Counted from the stretch's first letter, positions 1 through 10,402 are shown. The stretch is 64,000 nucleotides of DNA from Tritrichomonas musculus (GCA_039105265.1 JAPFFF010000029.1:682001-746000); one strand, 5' to 3'. Notes: generated from the sequence alone by a model not told the origin. Program-made: numbers and translations.

Positions 1-2
1 GA

Positions 3-3000
3 GGTTTCTGGCTTTGCGGGCTGTGCTAGACATGACGTGGCAGATTGTGCTAGTGCACTCATTGCGTCAGCCTTCGGTGCCGGCGTTGTTTGGTCTGTCT
101 TTGCGGTCTGGCTATTCGATGCATGTGATTTATTCGACTCTGCTTTTGTTGGCTGCGCTTTCGCTTGATTTGCGAAGATTCCAGGCAGAATCGTCTGGCT
201 TTGGCTGCTGTCTCGAGTTGCGGATTGGTTCTCCACTTTTTCTTGCTCATTTGGCCGTTCCTGGCTCTTGGACGACTCTGTCTTCGCTGGCTGGTTTTGT
301 GCATGTGATTTGCTTGCTGTCACGTCTGGAATTGGCACTTTTGACAGTTTTTGAATTAGGCCTGTATCTGATGCTCCAGTCTGGCTTGGCTGCGGCTTCG
401 CAGGCTGAGACTGGCTCTTGTCTATTTCAGTCTTTTCTGTCAAACTGGAATTTGTTGTTTGTGCGAGATTTTCAATCGCATTTGCAGATTTGTTTTGAGG
501 CTGGTCTGTATTAATATTTGGGTTCGTTGATTGTGGTATCTGATCGTTTTTTGGTGTTTCTGTTTTCCCTGTTTGTGGCTGATTTCCTTTCTGGTCCAAA
601 TTTGATGTTATTGATTGTGCTTGCTTTTTGAGCTGGTCTGAATCAATTGGCTGCACCTGAATCTTTTCCTGATCTATGCTTGATGCTTCTGATTTTACTT
701 GATTTTGATCTTCAGATTTGTTTTCTTGATCTGCATTTGATACTGTTTGTGCTGGCTGATTTTGGGTTTTGTCTTGTGTTATGATTGATGTTATTGATTG
801 TGCAGCGTCCTTAATTGACCCTGTAATTGGCTCTTGAATCAGAACCTGATTAGGTTTAGTATCAGATTGCTGATTCTGATCTTTAGAAGTTGCTGAATCT
901 TCTTCTTTTGTTTTATTTTGATCTTCCTTTGAAAGAGTAATTTGAAGAGAATTCAACTTGGATTCAGCTTGGCTTTTGTCTTGATTTGAGATTGACATCA
1001 GTGATTGAGGAGCCTGACTTTTGATTGAACTTGAATTTAAAGATTGATTTGGCTTTGGATTATTTTTGCTTGGAGAAGAAGTTTGCACTTGATTTTGACT
1101 TTTGCTTGGAGAAACTTTTGATTGCTTTGAGTCTGCTTTATTTTGGCTTTTTGATGACTCAGATTTTGATGTCTTGTTTTGTACCTTGTTTGACTTTGAT
1201 TCAGATGCTGAAAACTGCTTTTGAGATTTGTTAGAGTCTGTTTGATTTTCTTTTGTTTGACTATTTGCAGTTTCTGACTTCTTCGACTGCTTCGGAAGCC
1301 CGATTGGAGATATTTTAAAGTTAAATTGCAGACTCTGTGGTTTGAGTGTCTCCACTTTTGGTTTTGGTAATTGATTTTGTGTCTTATTTGGTGATATATT
1401 TTTTGACTGGCTTTGAGTTTGTTGTTTGGACGCAATTGGCTGTGATTGTGACTTGACTAGCTCTATTTTGGTTGTCTGTTTTATATTGGTTGTCTGATTC
1501 TGACTTTTTGTTGTTTCTGTTTTTTGTGGTTGATTCTGAGTTTTTTGGGTTTGATTTTGAATTGATTCTGGCTGTTTTTGCTTGTTTTCTCGTGTTGAAT
1601 TTGATTCAGCTTGATCAAAATTGGCGGATTGATCCTGGATTTGTTTGTTGTCATTTGTTAGGCTTGAGGTAATTGGTTGAGCTTGATTTTGAATTTGATC
1701 AGATTTGAGGAGATGATTTTGTTCTGAACTTTGGGTTTGATCTTGATTGTTGGGAGATTGTGATTGATTTTGTGGTAATTCTTTTTGTGATGATTGGGGA
1801 TTTATATTTTGCGCTAAATCTGATGCATTTATTTGATTTTGAATTTGAACTTTATGATTTAAATTGTTATTTTGAATTAAGCTGTTTTCAATTGATTGTG
1901 TTTGATTTTGAATTTTATGATTTGAATTGTCATTATGAATTAAGCTGTTTGTGATTGGTTGTGTTTGGTTTTTTATCTGATCTTGATTTGTGTTTTGTTC
2001 CAAATTTGGTGAAATAGATTGATTTGGTTTTGAATTTTTAGTTTGATTTTGGCTCATTTGATTTGGATTGTCATTTTGTGATAAATCTGTTAATAATTGT
2101 CCTTGATTTAGAATTTGATCCAATTTGACAGTTTGCGTTTGAGTTTGTTCGGTAATTTTAGCTTGATTTTCTTCTGAATTTGTCGTTGTGGATTGCTCTG
2201 TATTTTCAGTCATCTCATTTTTTAATGTTTGAGATTGATTATTATTTTGCCCTAAGTTGTTGCTTGTTGATCGTTTTAGATTTATGTTTTGTGATGTTAC
2301 TGAACTTGCCCGTGCATTAGTTGGTGTTGTTTTTATGAATTGATTTTGAGTCTTTTGTGAGCTTTTTGCTTGGCTTTGGCTTTGGCATTGACTAGTTTTG
2401 TTCAAATTTGATTGATTTTGATTTTTGCTTTGAGTAAGATTAGAAGTTGCAGGTTGTGGTTGACTTCTAGTAAAATCGGATTTATTTTTCTGATTAAGTT
2501 TATCAATATTGGATTGCACCGAATTTGATCTCTTGGATTGATTTTGAGTCCCATTTTGTGATAAAAATGATACTTTTGATTGGGATTTATTCTGAACTGA
2601 TTGCGTTTTAAAAATTGAAGCAGATTCTGATTCTGTCTGTATATTTTGATTTTCATCCTTTTGAGTTTGCTGTTGCTTGTTTGCTACAATTGGTACAACA
2701 TCAAGTTTAACTACTTTCTTTTCTGATTTAAAATAAGCATATTTTTTCTGAGTTCTTGGTGTTTGAGTTACAACTTTTAAACGGGACAATTTTGAAATAT
2801 CCAACGAAGATTGTTTATTTGATGTAATAAGGTTTCCTTTTGACTTAATTTGATTCAAAGCATTAATTATAGGTTTTAATTCTTTTTGTTTCTCAGATTC
2901 TAAAAAGTCAATATGCTTGTTTTTGTGATCTATGAACTTTTGCTTATCATTGTTATGTTTATTAATTAATCTATCCCATTCTATTCCCATTGATTGAGAA

Positions 3001-3710
3001 ATTCTTTGTTGAGCTGCATTTGTTTCTTCATTTTGGACTTTATCTGCTGATAATTTCATTTCTTTTGCTTGTTGATACATTTTTGCAATAGCCATACATC
3101 GCTCTTGTTCTCTCATTGAATTTAACTTTGGAGATGGTTTACTAAAAGAACGCAAAAAATTTGGATCTGACCACTTGGAATGAAATTGTTGTTCATCTTG
3201 CTGTTGTTGCTCAAGAAGCTCATTGTACAGTCTGTCTTCTTTATTATTATATTCCTTAATTTCATTATTCCATTTTTCTGTAATTTCCTGGTATTCTTTG
3301 TTAAGTTGCTGATATCGAATAAACAAGCACTCGAGTTGATTTGATTTATCAAGTTTGTTATCTTCTTTTTGAATAACTTGAAAGTAAGTTCGCAGATTTT
3401 TATCTTGTACTTCAGCATAATCGTAATCACCATTGCAAACAGCTTGAACACGTCTTCGATTTAATAGTTGTAATATCTGATTTCGAGCTTCAAGCGGTGG
3501 CGGACTATGCTCACTTACAATTAATTCTATATAATCGTCTAGTTCTTCTTCCGAATAATTGTTGTTATCTTCTTTTTCTAATTGATTATTATTGGATGAG
3601 AATTCTTCTTCATCTTTTTTATCTATTTGTTGGCTTGGTTCTTCGGTTCTTATAACTATATCATTATTATTTATATTAGAATATAAAATGTCCAAATTTT
3701 GATCCGTTTT
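3..3710 (-). CDS. Very long Gln/Asn/Ser-rich coiled-coil protein, partial at left edge, start unresolved
   Basis: I followed this frame by eye from the left edge to a stop at 3711-3713 and saw no internal stop, giving at least 1,236 codons. The C-terminus lies outside the window. The N-terminal third has a compact, charged, helical part (3600-2750). It includes the segments EEELDDYIELIVSEHSPPP and RRRVQAVCNGDYDYAEVQD, which resemble the N-terminal domain of a large trichomonad family of unknown function. Coiled coil with Gln runs follows. From about 2700 to the edge it is low-complexity Q/N/S/T/K, becoming Pro/Ala-richer and more GC-rich in the last 400 bases. There is no in-frame ATG before 3116, which would remove the conserved domain. 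A spliced tiny first exon, a non-AUG start, a frameshift or decay are all possible. Coding character is strong; function is unknown. Confidence 0.8.
1851..1976 (-). repeat. Two tandem copies of a 63-bp coding repeat
   Basis: Two adjacent, diverged 63-bp units (1851-1913 and 1914-1976) encode 21-residue repeats inside the Gln/Asn-rich gene. Both contain an NSLI core followed by NH-K and Q/N pairs. The period is a multiple of three, so the frame is kept. This fits growth of the tail by in-frame tandem duplication. Confidence 0.6.
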
Positions 3711-4669
3711 TTAATGGTATTATATGATAGAGCCTTGTATGAATTTTCTCAATTTGAAATACGTTATAAATACAAAAAGTTTTTAAATAACGAACTTAAA
3801 ATTAGACCTATCAGCAAATCAAAAATCGTTTGTTGAACGTTTACTAAAAATTTGAGGACAATAAACTTTTTTTATAATATAAAATAGAGCATAGTTAGGT
3901 ATGAAAAATGCAGGATGACTTGAAATATTATTATATAATATAAAATATAAGGAAATAAATATATTCCCTAAATATAAAGATTAATTTGACGTTCAATATA
4001 AAAAAAAATATATTTTAATTTTTTGAAAAAGAAAAAAAAATTGATAAGTTTATTTCAAATAAAATTATCAATCCATGATATAAAATTGAATTAAAATTCT
4101 TTGAAAAAAAATTGAAGTCTAAGAAAATTGATAATGATTTTCTGAGTTGTAAAATTTTTTTAATTGAAAAAAATTGTGAGAAAAAAAGAGATTTCTGAGG
4201 AGTATAAAAAATAAAATACTCAAAAAATGAAATGAGCAATAAATAGAAATCCAACGTCACGATTCCAGATTTTTTTATTTATTTCATAATAAGATTTCAA
4301 AATTAAACTAGCTGATCAGCCTTTTTTTCCAACTTGTGCCTATTGATCTAAAGAATTTTCCTTATCATATCTTCATTCTTGGAAATATTTAAGAGCAAGC
4401 AAACACGAAATATTATAACTTATTGTTTTTTATCAACATTGCTCCAATCAAGATTTTTTTTTAATCATGGTATTAGTTATAAAACACCAATTTATATTAT
4501 TTAATTTGTGAAAACTTATTGAATAAGATTCTCTGAAATTATGAAAGTTCCCCTCAATTTAAGACATATTCAATTTTTGTCACGAAAAATTTCCTTTTTG
4601 TAAAAATAAAGTTATAAATTTATATATAACTTTTTAATATGCATCGTTTTATAAAATTTTATAAAAATA
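3711..4669. other. AT-rich intergenic region
   Basis: This separates the left-edge gene from the 214-residue gene on the + strand. It is AT-rich with many homopolymer runs. No ATG lies on the minus strand close to the left-edge ORF, which matters for its missing start. A minus-strand ORF at 4015-4260 is Phe/Leu/Ile/Lys-only and looks like AT-rich noise. TGACGTT (near 3987) and AACGTCA (near 4250) form a weak inverted pair of no clear meaning. Confidence 0.5.
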
Positions 4670-5314
4670 ATGCTTTGTTTAGATGATGTTAGGAGAATGA
4701 TTGCCCCAGAGCCTCTTCGAATTGATCCAGAAACTAAAGCGATATTATTAAAGCAAAAGGAAGAACATTGTCAGCGTAGAATTGATCAAGTTTACAAACA
4801 TATTGAAATTTTTCAAAATATTTGGCCACCAGCACAGCCAATTGATTATTATATTGCATTAATGATGTGCCGTGATTCAAAACAAACTACATTCCGAAAA
4901 CTTTTCAATCCGCATTTTTTGCTCCAAGTACTTTGGATGGGTGAGACATTTGGATATCATCATTTCACAACAGAAGAAAAAAAAGATTATGTATTTCCAA
5001 ATTTTTGGTATCGTAATACTTTTAACAAAGTTGAAAAGAATGGTTATTCAACCGATATTCATGTTAAAAGAAGACGTCGCAAACAATTGAAGCCTAAGGT
5101 ATTTGTATTACCGCCAAACTTGTTCAGAGCAAATAAAAAGGATGATCTTGACGACAAAGAAAATCAGCCTTACTCTGCAATTAACGGTTTTGATTTGAAT
5201 TCAAAAGCTAAATCAAATGAATTAGCTGAGCAGCAGCAATTTCAATTTGATTCAATAACGATTATCAAAAATGGAATTCCCTTCACAGCAGGAAATCAAC
5301 AAAATTTTATATAA
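4670..5314 (+). CDS. Unrecognised 214-residue protein with a KEN motif
   Basis: This 214-residue ORF has a clean ATG just after an AT-rich leader. I do not recognise a family. Residues 1-140 look globular, with a Trp/Tyr/His-rich stretch (QNIWPPAQPIDYY; GETFGYHHF). A strongly basic patch with the run KRRRRK lies near residue 136 and could be a nuclear localisation signal. The C-terminal 60 residues are polar. They contain KENQP, which matches the KEN-box degron recognised by APC/C-Cdh1, followed by a Gln-rich stretch. Amino-acid diversity and codon use support a real gene. A nuclear, cell-cycle-regulated protein is only an inference from the short motifs. The downstream neighbour is convergent. 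Confidence 0.75.
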   Translation: MLCLDDVRRMIAPEPLRIDPETKAILLKQKEEHCQRRIDQVYKHIEIFQNIWPPAQPIDYYIALMMCRDSKQTTFRKLFNPHFLLQVLWMGETFGYHHFTTEEKKDYVFPNFWYRNTFNKVEKNGYSTDIHVKRRRRKQLKPKVFVLPPNLFRANKKDDLDDKENQPYSAINGFDLNSKAKSNELAEQQQFQFDSITIIKNGIPFTAGNQQNFI

Positions 5315-5629
5315 ATGTGTTTATATTCTATAAAGAGCAACCTTAATATCAATTAATATTTTTTTAAGAAAGAAAAAATTTTATATAACAAATATCAAAT
5401 TCTAAAAGTTCTATATATTTTATTTGTAATGCATGTGAATTTAATATTATTTTTTCTTGATATCTTTGTAAGCTGATATAAGCTTGGAGTCAGTTACCAT
5501 GACTAAGTTAAGCATTTATCTATAATCTTTGATACGTAATTCAGAAAAAATTACTTGATTTTTTTGGAGTAGCAGAAACAAACAAACAAAAAAAAAAGAT
5601 ATAATATAAGTATAAAATGGAGATCATAT
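5315..5629. other. Convergent intergenic spacer
   Basis: This is the 3' spacer between two convergent genes. It is AT-rich with T-runs and A-runs. I see no gene or RNA. It probably holds the polyadenylation sites of both neighbours. Confidence 0.5.
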
Positions 5630-6289
5630 CTAGTCATTATGGCCATTGCATTGTAAGCAGGGGCCGAGCCTTGGCCATCCACAAATATTACATTTAACAA
5701 ATAGCTGTTGTCTGGAGTCATTTAAAATATGCCACGCGCAATAATCTGAACCATGTATAGCAAGGTGCGGGCATCCTCGAATAACGCAGGCTTTATCTGG
5801 TGTAGCCATTTCTATATTTTCTTCGCATAGATATCGATTTAGTAAAAATTTTTTTATTGCAATTAGTGTCTCTAGCTTTTTTAATGCAACATCTTGAGGT
5901 AAGTTGAAGATTGATAAAAGAGCAAGATAGTAAAAATGTCTCCTTTGATCAAATTTAGAAGAGTTTGAAATGGCAGATGAATTTGCCTGAACGATTTCAT
6001 CAATTTGATTAAGCTCTTTGTTCAAATATTGTAACAGTTTTTCCCCTCTATCAACTTGCCATTTTTGAATTTCTTTTCTTTCAAGAGAGAAAATATTTTT
6101 TTCATATGGAAATGGTGGATTACTTTGGTTTGGTGTCCTCTTTGGGCCAAAAACTTTTTTGATCTTTAAAACAACATTTTGAGGTGGATCATCTGATCTT
6201 TCAAAGCCAACATGAGTATTAATTGCACTTTCAAAATCAATTTTTTTTAGTGCTTCATCAAGAAGAGAATCATTATTTTTTCTTATATT

Positions 6290-6292
<3 letters not shown>
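5630..6292 (-). CDS. KANSL2/INO80D-type C3Hc3H zinc-finger protein (putative chromatin-complex subunit)
   Basis: This 220-residue protein has a Cys/His-rich C-terminus. The order is CVIRGC, then YCAWHI, then LFVKCNICG, then a final CLQC. This matches the potential DNA-binding C3Hc3H zinc finger of KANSL2 (NSL acetyltransferase complex) and INO80D, whose hallmark is a C-x-x-x-x-C pair, a Cys followed by His-Ile, a conserved Asp-x-x-Gln, then more Cys. Here the linker is LNDSRQQLF, close to that pattern. The N-terminal 150 residues are helical and charged with no domain I recognise. The ATG directly abuts a 34-base homopolymer, which is A-rich on the coding strand. Membership of a histone-modifying or remodelling complex is inferred from the domain alone. 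Confidence 0.75.

Positions 6293-6325
<33 letters not shown>
6292..6325. repeat. T34 homopolymer adjoining a start codon
   Basis: Thirty-four consecutive T on the + strand begin at the last base of the CAT (ATG on the minus strand) of the zinc-finger gene. The coding-strand leader next to the start is therefore poly(A). It lies in the 107-bp divergent spacer shared with the RhoGEF gene. Confidence 0.9.
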
Positions 6326-6327
<2 letters not shown>

Positions 6328-6399
6328 AAATTTTACAATAAACGTTCTCCTTATTTTATTTCATTGTAAAATCAATTCAAAAAAATTAAAATCACCAAA

Positions 6400-8961
6400 A
6401 TGAGTGCGCAAAATGCTTCATCAGGTTTTTCTCTAGATATCCCTTATCCGCGTAAAGATCAGTCATGGCAAGATAAACGTGCTTCATTGATATCTGATCT
6501 CATTGCTTCAGAGAGACAGTATGCTCAACACTTGTATCATTTTATTTATGAATATCGTGTTGCTCTCTCAGATGCTTCATCCAGAAATCTTATCATGAAC
6601 CTTCCACCAGCCACAGAAGAACTTTTTAGCAAAGTCGAACCGATTTACATTCTTAACCTTTCATTTCTATCTCAACTCGAAAATTCAATTTTATGCAGCC
6701 CAAATGTCGCATGGGAACCTGCAATGGCCCGTATTGGAGAATGTTTTAAACAATTTATTACTGGTATAAAAACTAATTACTCCGATTATGCAAAAAGCTT
6801 TCCAGAAGGCATGAATGCTTTAGATAATCAATTTGAAGTTGATCCAAATATTGTTCACGCAATAGAATCATGTAAATCAAATGTTGGAATTACTCTTAAT
6901 GAATGCCTCCGTTCTCCAATGGAAAGAATTTCAAGGTATAGAAATCTATTATTGATGCTACTTGAGGTAACTCCACGTGAGCACAATGACCGTGAAGATC
7001 TTGTTTCTGCTTACCATAATATTAGCCCAATGGCTCTTGCATATCGATTTTTTGTCGTCCATCAAAATTACTCATCATTACTAAAAATTAATGATCAATT
7101 TCCTAACTTCGGTTTAAAAAGCGCAACGCTAGGTCCTCTTGTTCCAGGAGTACCAAGTATTCCATTAGATCTCAAATCACCGAACAGTCGTTATCTCGTT
7201 TTTCATGACTCTGAAATGCAATGCTTTAATGGTGTCAAAGTTATTTCTTGCCAAATCTGGCTCTTTTCGGATTGCGTCATGATTTCAATGCCAGCCAATG
7301 CAAACCCAATTCTTTTTGAGTTCAGTAACATTAAAGCAACGCAAGCAGAGCTTCCTTCATCATTCCTCCATCTTTTAATTGATAATGAAAACAGCTCAGC
7401 AAACGCGAATACAGCAAGTAATGCAAAAATCAATTTAAATGAGTTTAGTAGTGATAATTGTGCAGACTTCTTTACTGATGTTGATAGCTTCCGCATAATC
7501 TTCAATGAAGCCAAAAGAAGAGATGTCTTCATTGAAGCTTGTTCTAACATCCGTATTGATATGAAGTTGGATGAGGTTGATTCCAAAATAGATGAAGTCC
7601 GTCCACTTGCCCCAATTTGGACCAATCTTCAAGACGTTTCTGATTGCATGCTTTGTGGAAGAGCTTTCGGAATTGTCACACAGCGTTACCATTGTGCCTA
7701 CTGCAGAAAAGTCTTTTGCAAGAGATGTCTTAATTACAGTTCAACCAACCATGTGATCTGCAGAAATTGTCAAAAAGCTGGGTTAGGTGAGAAGACCCTT
7801 CCGCATATGCTTATTAATTATAAAGTTGGTGGATTCTTCAATGCTGATCCACAAAAACAGCCTGTGAAACGAAAGAGAACTTTATCCTTAAATCAAGCAC
7901 AAACACGCCACCAACCATTGCCGCAACAGCCACAAAATAGCCCTCAAACCAGCCCTCGAGCTAGCCCGCAAACATCACAACAGCAAATTTCTCCCAATCA
8001 ATCTCAGCCACAGCTTCCAAATCAAATACAACAATCTCAGATACCGCAAAAGCCGCAAACATCCCAACAACAATCTCAGTTTCAGCAAAAATCGCAACTT
8101 TCTCAACAAAGGACCTTTTCATCTCAACAACAAATACCATCTCAACAGCAAATGCAATCTCAACAACTACAACAGCAGCAGCAACGTTACCCTCAACAAC
8201 AACAGCAGAGAATAATGGGACAACCAAATCCTCAGCCTCAACGTTTTCCACAACAACAGCAAGGCTCGCCATCACAGCAAACTCCACTTCAAGGGCAGCA
8301 GCAGCAACAACAACAGCAACAACAGAGACTTCCTGGTCAGCCTTCGCGTTCTCCGACTCAACAATCCCCTCTTTCACAACCACAACAACGTTCTCCATCA
8401 CAATCACAAATGCATTCGCCAACTCAGCAAGCGCCAACTGATCCCCGACAACAACAACGAATTTCACCTCAACAGCAGCAGCAGCAGCAACAGCAATCCC
8501 AACAACAGCGACCAACTAATATGGGACAATGGCCGGTTAATTCTCAACAACAAGCATATTCGCCTCCACAACAGCAGCCATCGTCTCAACAACCTCAGCA
8601 AGTAAATAAAATTCCGCTACAGCAACCAAATATTCCGCAAAGACAAATACCTCCACAACAACAACAGCAAAGAAATACGGCACAGCCTGGCGCTCAACAA
8701 TTCCGTACGATGAATGTTCCTGGAATGCAACAACGCCAGATTCCAGGAATTACGCCACAAGGAGTATCTGGATTCCCAGGAGCTCCAGGCCATCCTCCGA
8801 TGCAACGTCCTGGAATGCCTGGTCAACAGCAGGTTGGTGCCAAATTACCTCAAAACCCTGGCCAGCAGGCCCAGCCAATGGTCAGGCCAGTCCAGGTCCA
8901 GCCATTCCAACAGATGCAACCTGGTCAACCAAAACCACAAACTCCTCCATCACCAAGGTGA
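6400..8961 (+). CDS. RhoGEF (DH)-PH-FYVE protein with long Gln/Pro-rich tail (FGD-like)
   Basis: 853 residues. A DH (RhoGEF) domain spans about residues 26-210; it opens with the typical start KRASLISDLIASERQYAQHL. A PH-like region follows (about 240-400), then a FYVE-type zinc finger near 411-460. The finger shows CMLC, RYHCAYC, VFCKRC and CRNC, although the classic R(R/K)HHCR basic motif is reduced to QRYHC. This DH-PH-FYVE order is that of the FGD family, which activates Rho/Rac/Cdc42 GTPases at phosphoinositide membranes. The remaining 390 residues are Gln/Pro/Ser-rich with many poly-Gln runs coded by mixed CAA/CAG. The tail ends in a Pro/Gly/Met-rich stretch that may bind SH3 or profilin-like partners. 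The weakened FYVE basic motif makes PI3P binding uncertain. Confidence 0.88.
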   Translation: MSAQNASSGFSLDIPYPRKDQSWQDKRASLISDLIASERQYAQHLYHFIYEYRVALSDASSRNLIMNLPPATEELFSKVEPIYILNLSFLSQLENSILCSPNVAWEPAMARIGECFKQFITGIKTNYSDYAKSFPEGMNALDNQFEVDPNIVHAIESCKSNVGITLNECLRSPMERISRYRNLLLMLLEVTPREHNDREDLVSAYHNISPMALAYRFFVVHQNYSSLLKINDQFPNFGLKSATLGPLVPGVPSIPLDLKSPNSRYLVFHDSEMQCFNGVKVISCQIWLFSDCVMISMPANANPILFEFSNIKATQAELPSSFLHLLIDNENSSANANTASNAKINLNEFSSDNCADFFTDVDSFRIIFNEAKRRDVFIEACSNIRIDMKLDEVDSKIDEVRPLAPIWTNLQDVSDCMLCGRAFGIVTQRYHCAYCRKVFCKRCLNYSSTNHVICRNCQKAGLGEKTLPHMLINYKVGGFFNADPQKQPVKRKRTLSLNQAQTRHQPLPQQPQNSPQTSPRASPQTSQQQISPNQSQPQLPNQIQQSQIPQKPQTSQQQSQFQQKSQLSQQRTFSSQQQIPSQQQMQSQQLQQQQQRYPQQQQQRIMGQPNPQPQRFPQQQQGSPSQQTPLQGQQQQQQQQQQRLPGQPSRSPTQQSPLSQPQQRSPSQSQMHSPTQQAPTDPRQQQRISPQQQQQQQQQSQQQRPTNMGQWPVNSQQQAYSPPQQQPSSQQPQQVNKIPLQQPNIPQRQIPPQQQQQRNTAQPGAQQFRTMNVPGMQQRQIPGITPQGVSGFPGAPGHPPMQRPGMPGQQQVGAKLPQNPGQQAQPMVRPVQVQPFQQMQPGQPKPQTPPSPR

Positions 8962-9895
8962 AAATTTTATTTTTCATTTTTGTTTTTTTTGTTTTTTCGA
9001 TTCTTAACCAACTTCTTTTTACTAATACATCATCCTGTTTCATTTTAGTAAAAAAAAAAAAAAATTGTTGAATTTATTTTGATCGTCTTTTTCAAAATTA
9101 TCTATTGGAAAAGCTCAAATGAAATTTTATCATAAGAGAATCAGTTATTTCATTGGTTTCTTTGGATATCCTAGTTCCACTATCTGAACGACCTGTTTGT
9201 ATTTCAAAGCCACATATTTTAAATAATCTTGTTCATTCAAATGTTCTCAACAGCTTCTTCAAAATGAACTATTGATTAGAGCCTTGTCATCCAGAAAAGA
9301 GAACAAATGCAACTGGTGTTAAAGCTAATGTATCGCTTGAGCCAACAGCAGTATCGTCATCAAACTCAAATATAAATAATAATATCATTATGAATAAAAG
9401 AGAAAATGGGAAAGAAGAAATTGTGATAACGAAAGATGCAAATATTCAAATAGAACGAAAATCAATGGAACAGACGCAAAAAGTGTGATTCTGGAAACTT
9501 ATTCACTAATACTTTTAAATGAAGACCAGGCCCTTTTGAGAAATTTAATATCTAAGCATTCTATTATTGCCCCTAAAGAATGCTTAGAAGAAATCATCAA
9601 AGCAATCCTCAAAGTGACGAAGTTGAAGTCCATCTAGATGAAGATATCAGTTGTTGTGGGGAAAAAGCAAACCCAATTAGAAGAATAGAAGCAATTAAAA
9701 ATCTCAAAGAGAACGGAGAAATCATCACTGACTTCAAGCAAGTATATAATGAAGAATACAATGAATTAGTTAATAATTATCATTTATGTTTGAAGTTTGG
9801 TATTTAAATCTTTTATTAATTAAGTTTTTTATTTTTCTTATGAAATAACTGAGTCATCTCATTTTTGAGCTGATAGTATTCGCCATTTGTTCCTA
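8962..9895. pseudogene. Intergenic region with decayed coding fragments
   Basis: On the + strand, short open stretches in different frames have coding-like composition but are broken by stops and frame changes. One runs about 9310-9487 (with SLEPTAVSSSNSNIN and NKRENGKEEIVITKD) and ends at TGA. The next frame reads ILETYSLILLNEDQALL. A third, 9580-9807, starts with ATG and encodes 75 residues (MLRRNHQSNPQSDEVEVHLD...). The arrangement suggests a pseudogene with at least two frameshifts. I do not recognise the parent. The 75-residue ORF could be a small gene, but it reads like the frame-shifted end of the preceding fragment. Confidence 0.4.
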
Positions 9896-10402
9896 TTATT
9901 CTATCATGATTTCTCTGCAGTACTTTAGAATGCTTACTCTAAACTTTTGCTGTGTTCCTGGTGCATAACCAATCTCTGAACACCACATTTTAAAAGTCTC
10001 AAAGACTGTTTTTCGTGGAAAGCCCTTCTTGAACAGAACCAGATTTCTTTGAATGAACGTAAAGTAAGGGTTCTTGAAAAAATTGATGATATCAGTCTTT
10101 TCATTAGAGAGAAGAATCATTTTGGGATCAAATAGAGAGATATCCCGATAACCAAAAAATGAGAGAAGATTCGAATAGAACTCTGGAGTGAATAATTGAT
10201 ATAATTGATTGAAATATTCGTGATCTCCTCTTTTCTCTGATGATGTCTCCATAACTAAAAATCTTATATCTTCTTCTTCAATTTTTAGTGGGGCAAAGTT
10301 GTTTGATAGTAAAATAAAGTTTACAACATTTTGTTGAGTGAAAACATCATGGATTTTTTTGTGTATATTAATTGAATCTTCTGTTACCAAGTCTTTGAAT
10401 TA
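9896..10402 (-). pseudogene. 5'-truncated superfamily 3 (D5/DUF5906-like) helicase fragment
   Basis: About 168 codons are open on the minus strand. The frame starts after a stop with no ATG until well inside; the longest-ORF start is a TTG. The sequence has the C-terminal half of an SF3 helicase core: FKDLVTED, then NFILLSNNFAPLKI (the sensor region with the Asn pair), then EEDIRFLVME where family members usually have DRRF. A gap of the usual size leads to EYFNQLYQLF and a C-terminal helix bundle. Walker A and B are absent because the upstream sequence is missing. Such helicases occur in plasmids, viruses and large self-replicating transposons. This is best read as the remnant of one. It is too short to say which kind. 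Confidence 0.55.

Noticed and set aside
14-514. Plus-strand ORF of 166 codons at the left edge
   Set aside because: It is the antisense shadow of the Gln/Asn/Ser-rich minus-strand gene, which stays open far beyond it.
4015-4260. Minus-strand ORF of 81 codons
   Set aside because: Almost only Phe, Leu, Ile, Ser, Lys and Asn, as AT-rich noise gives; no domain and no conserved-looking stretch.
7961-8515. Minus-strand Val/Ala-rich ORF inside the RhoGEF gene
   Set aside because: It is the antisense of the poly-Gln tail; the sense frame has clear domains.
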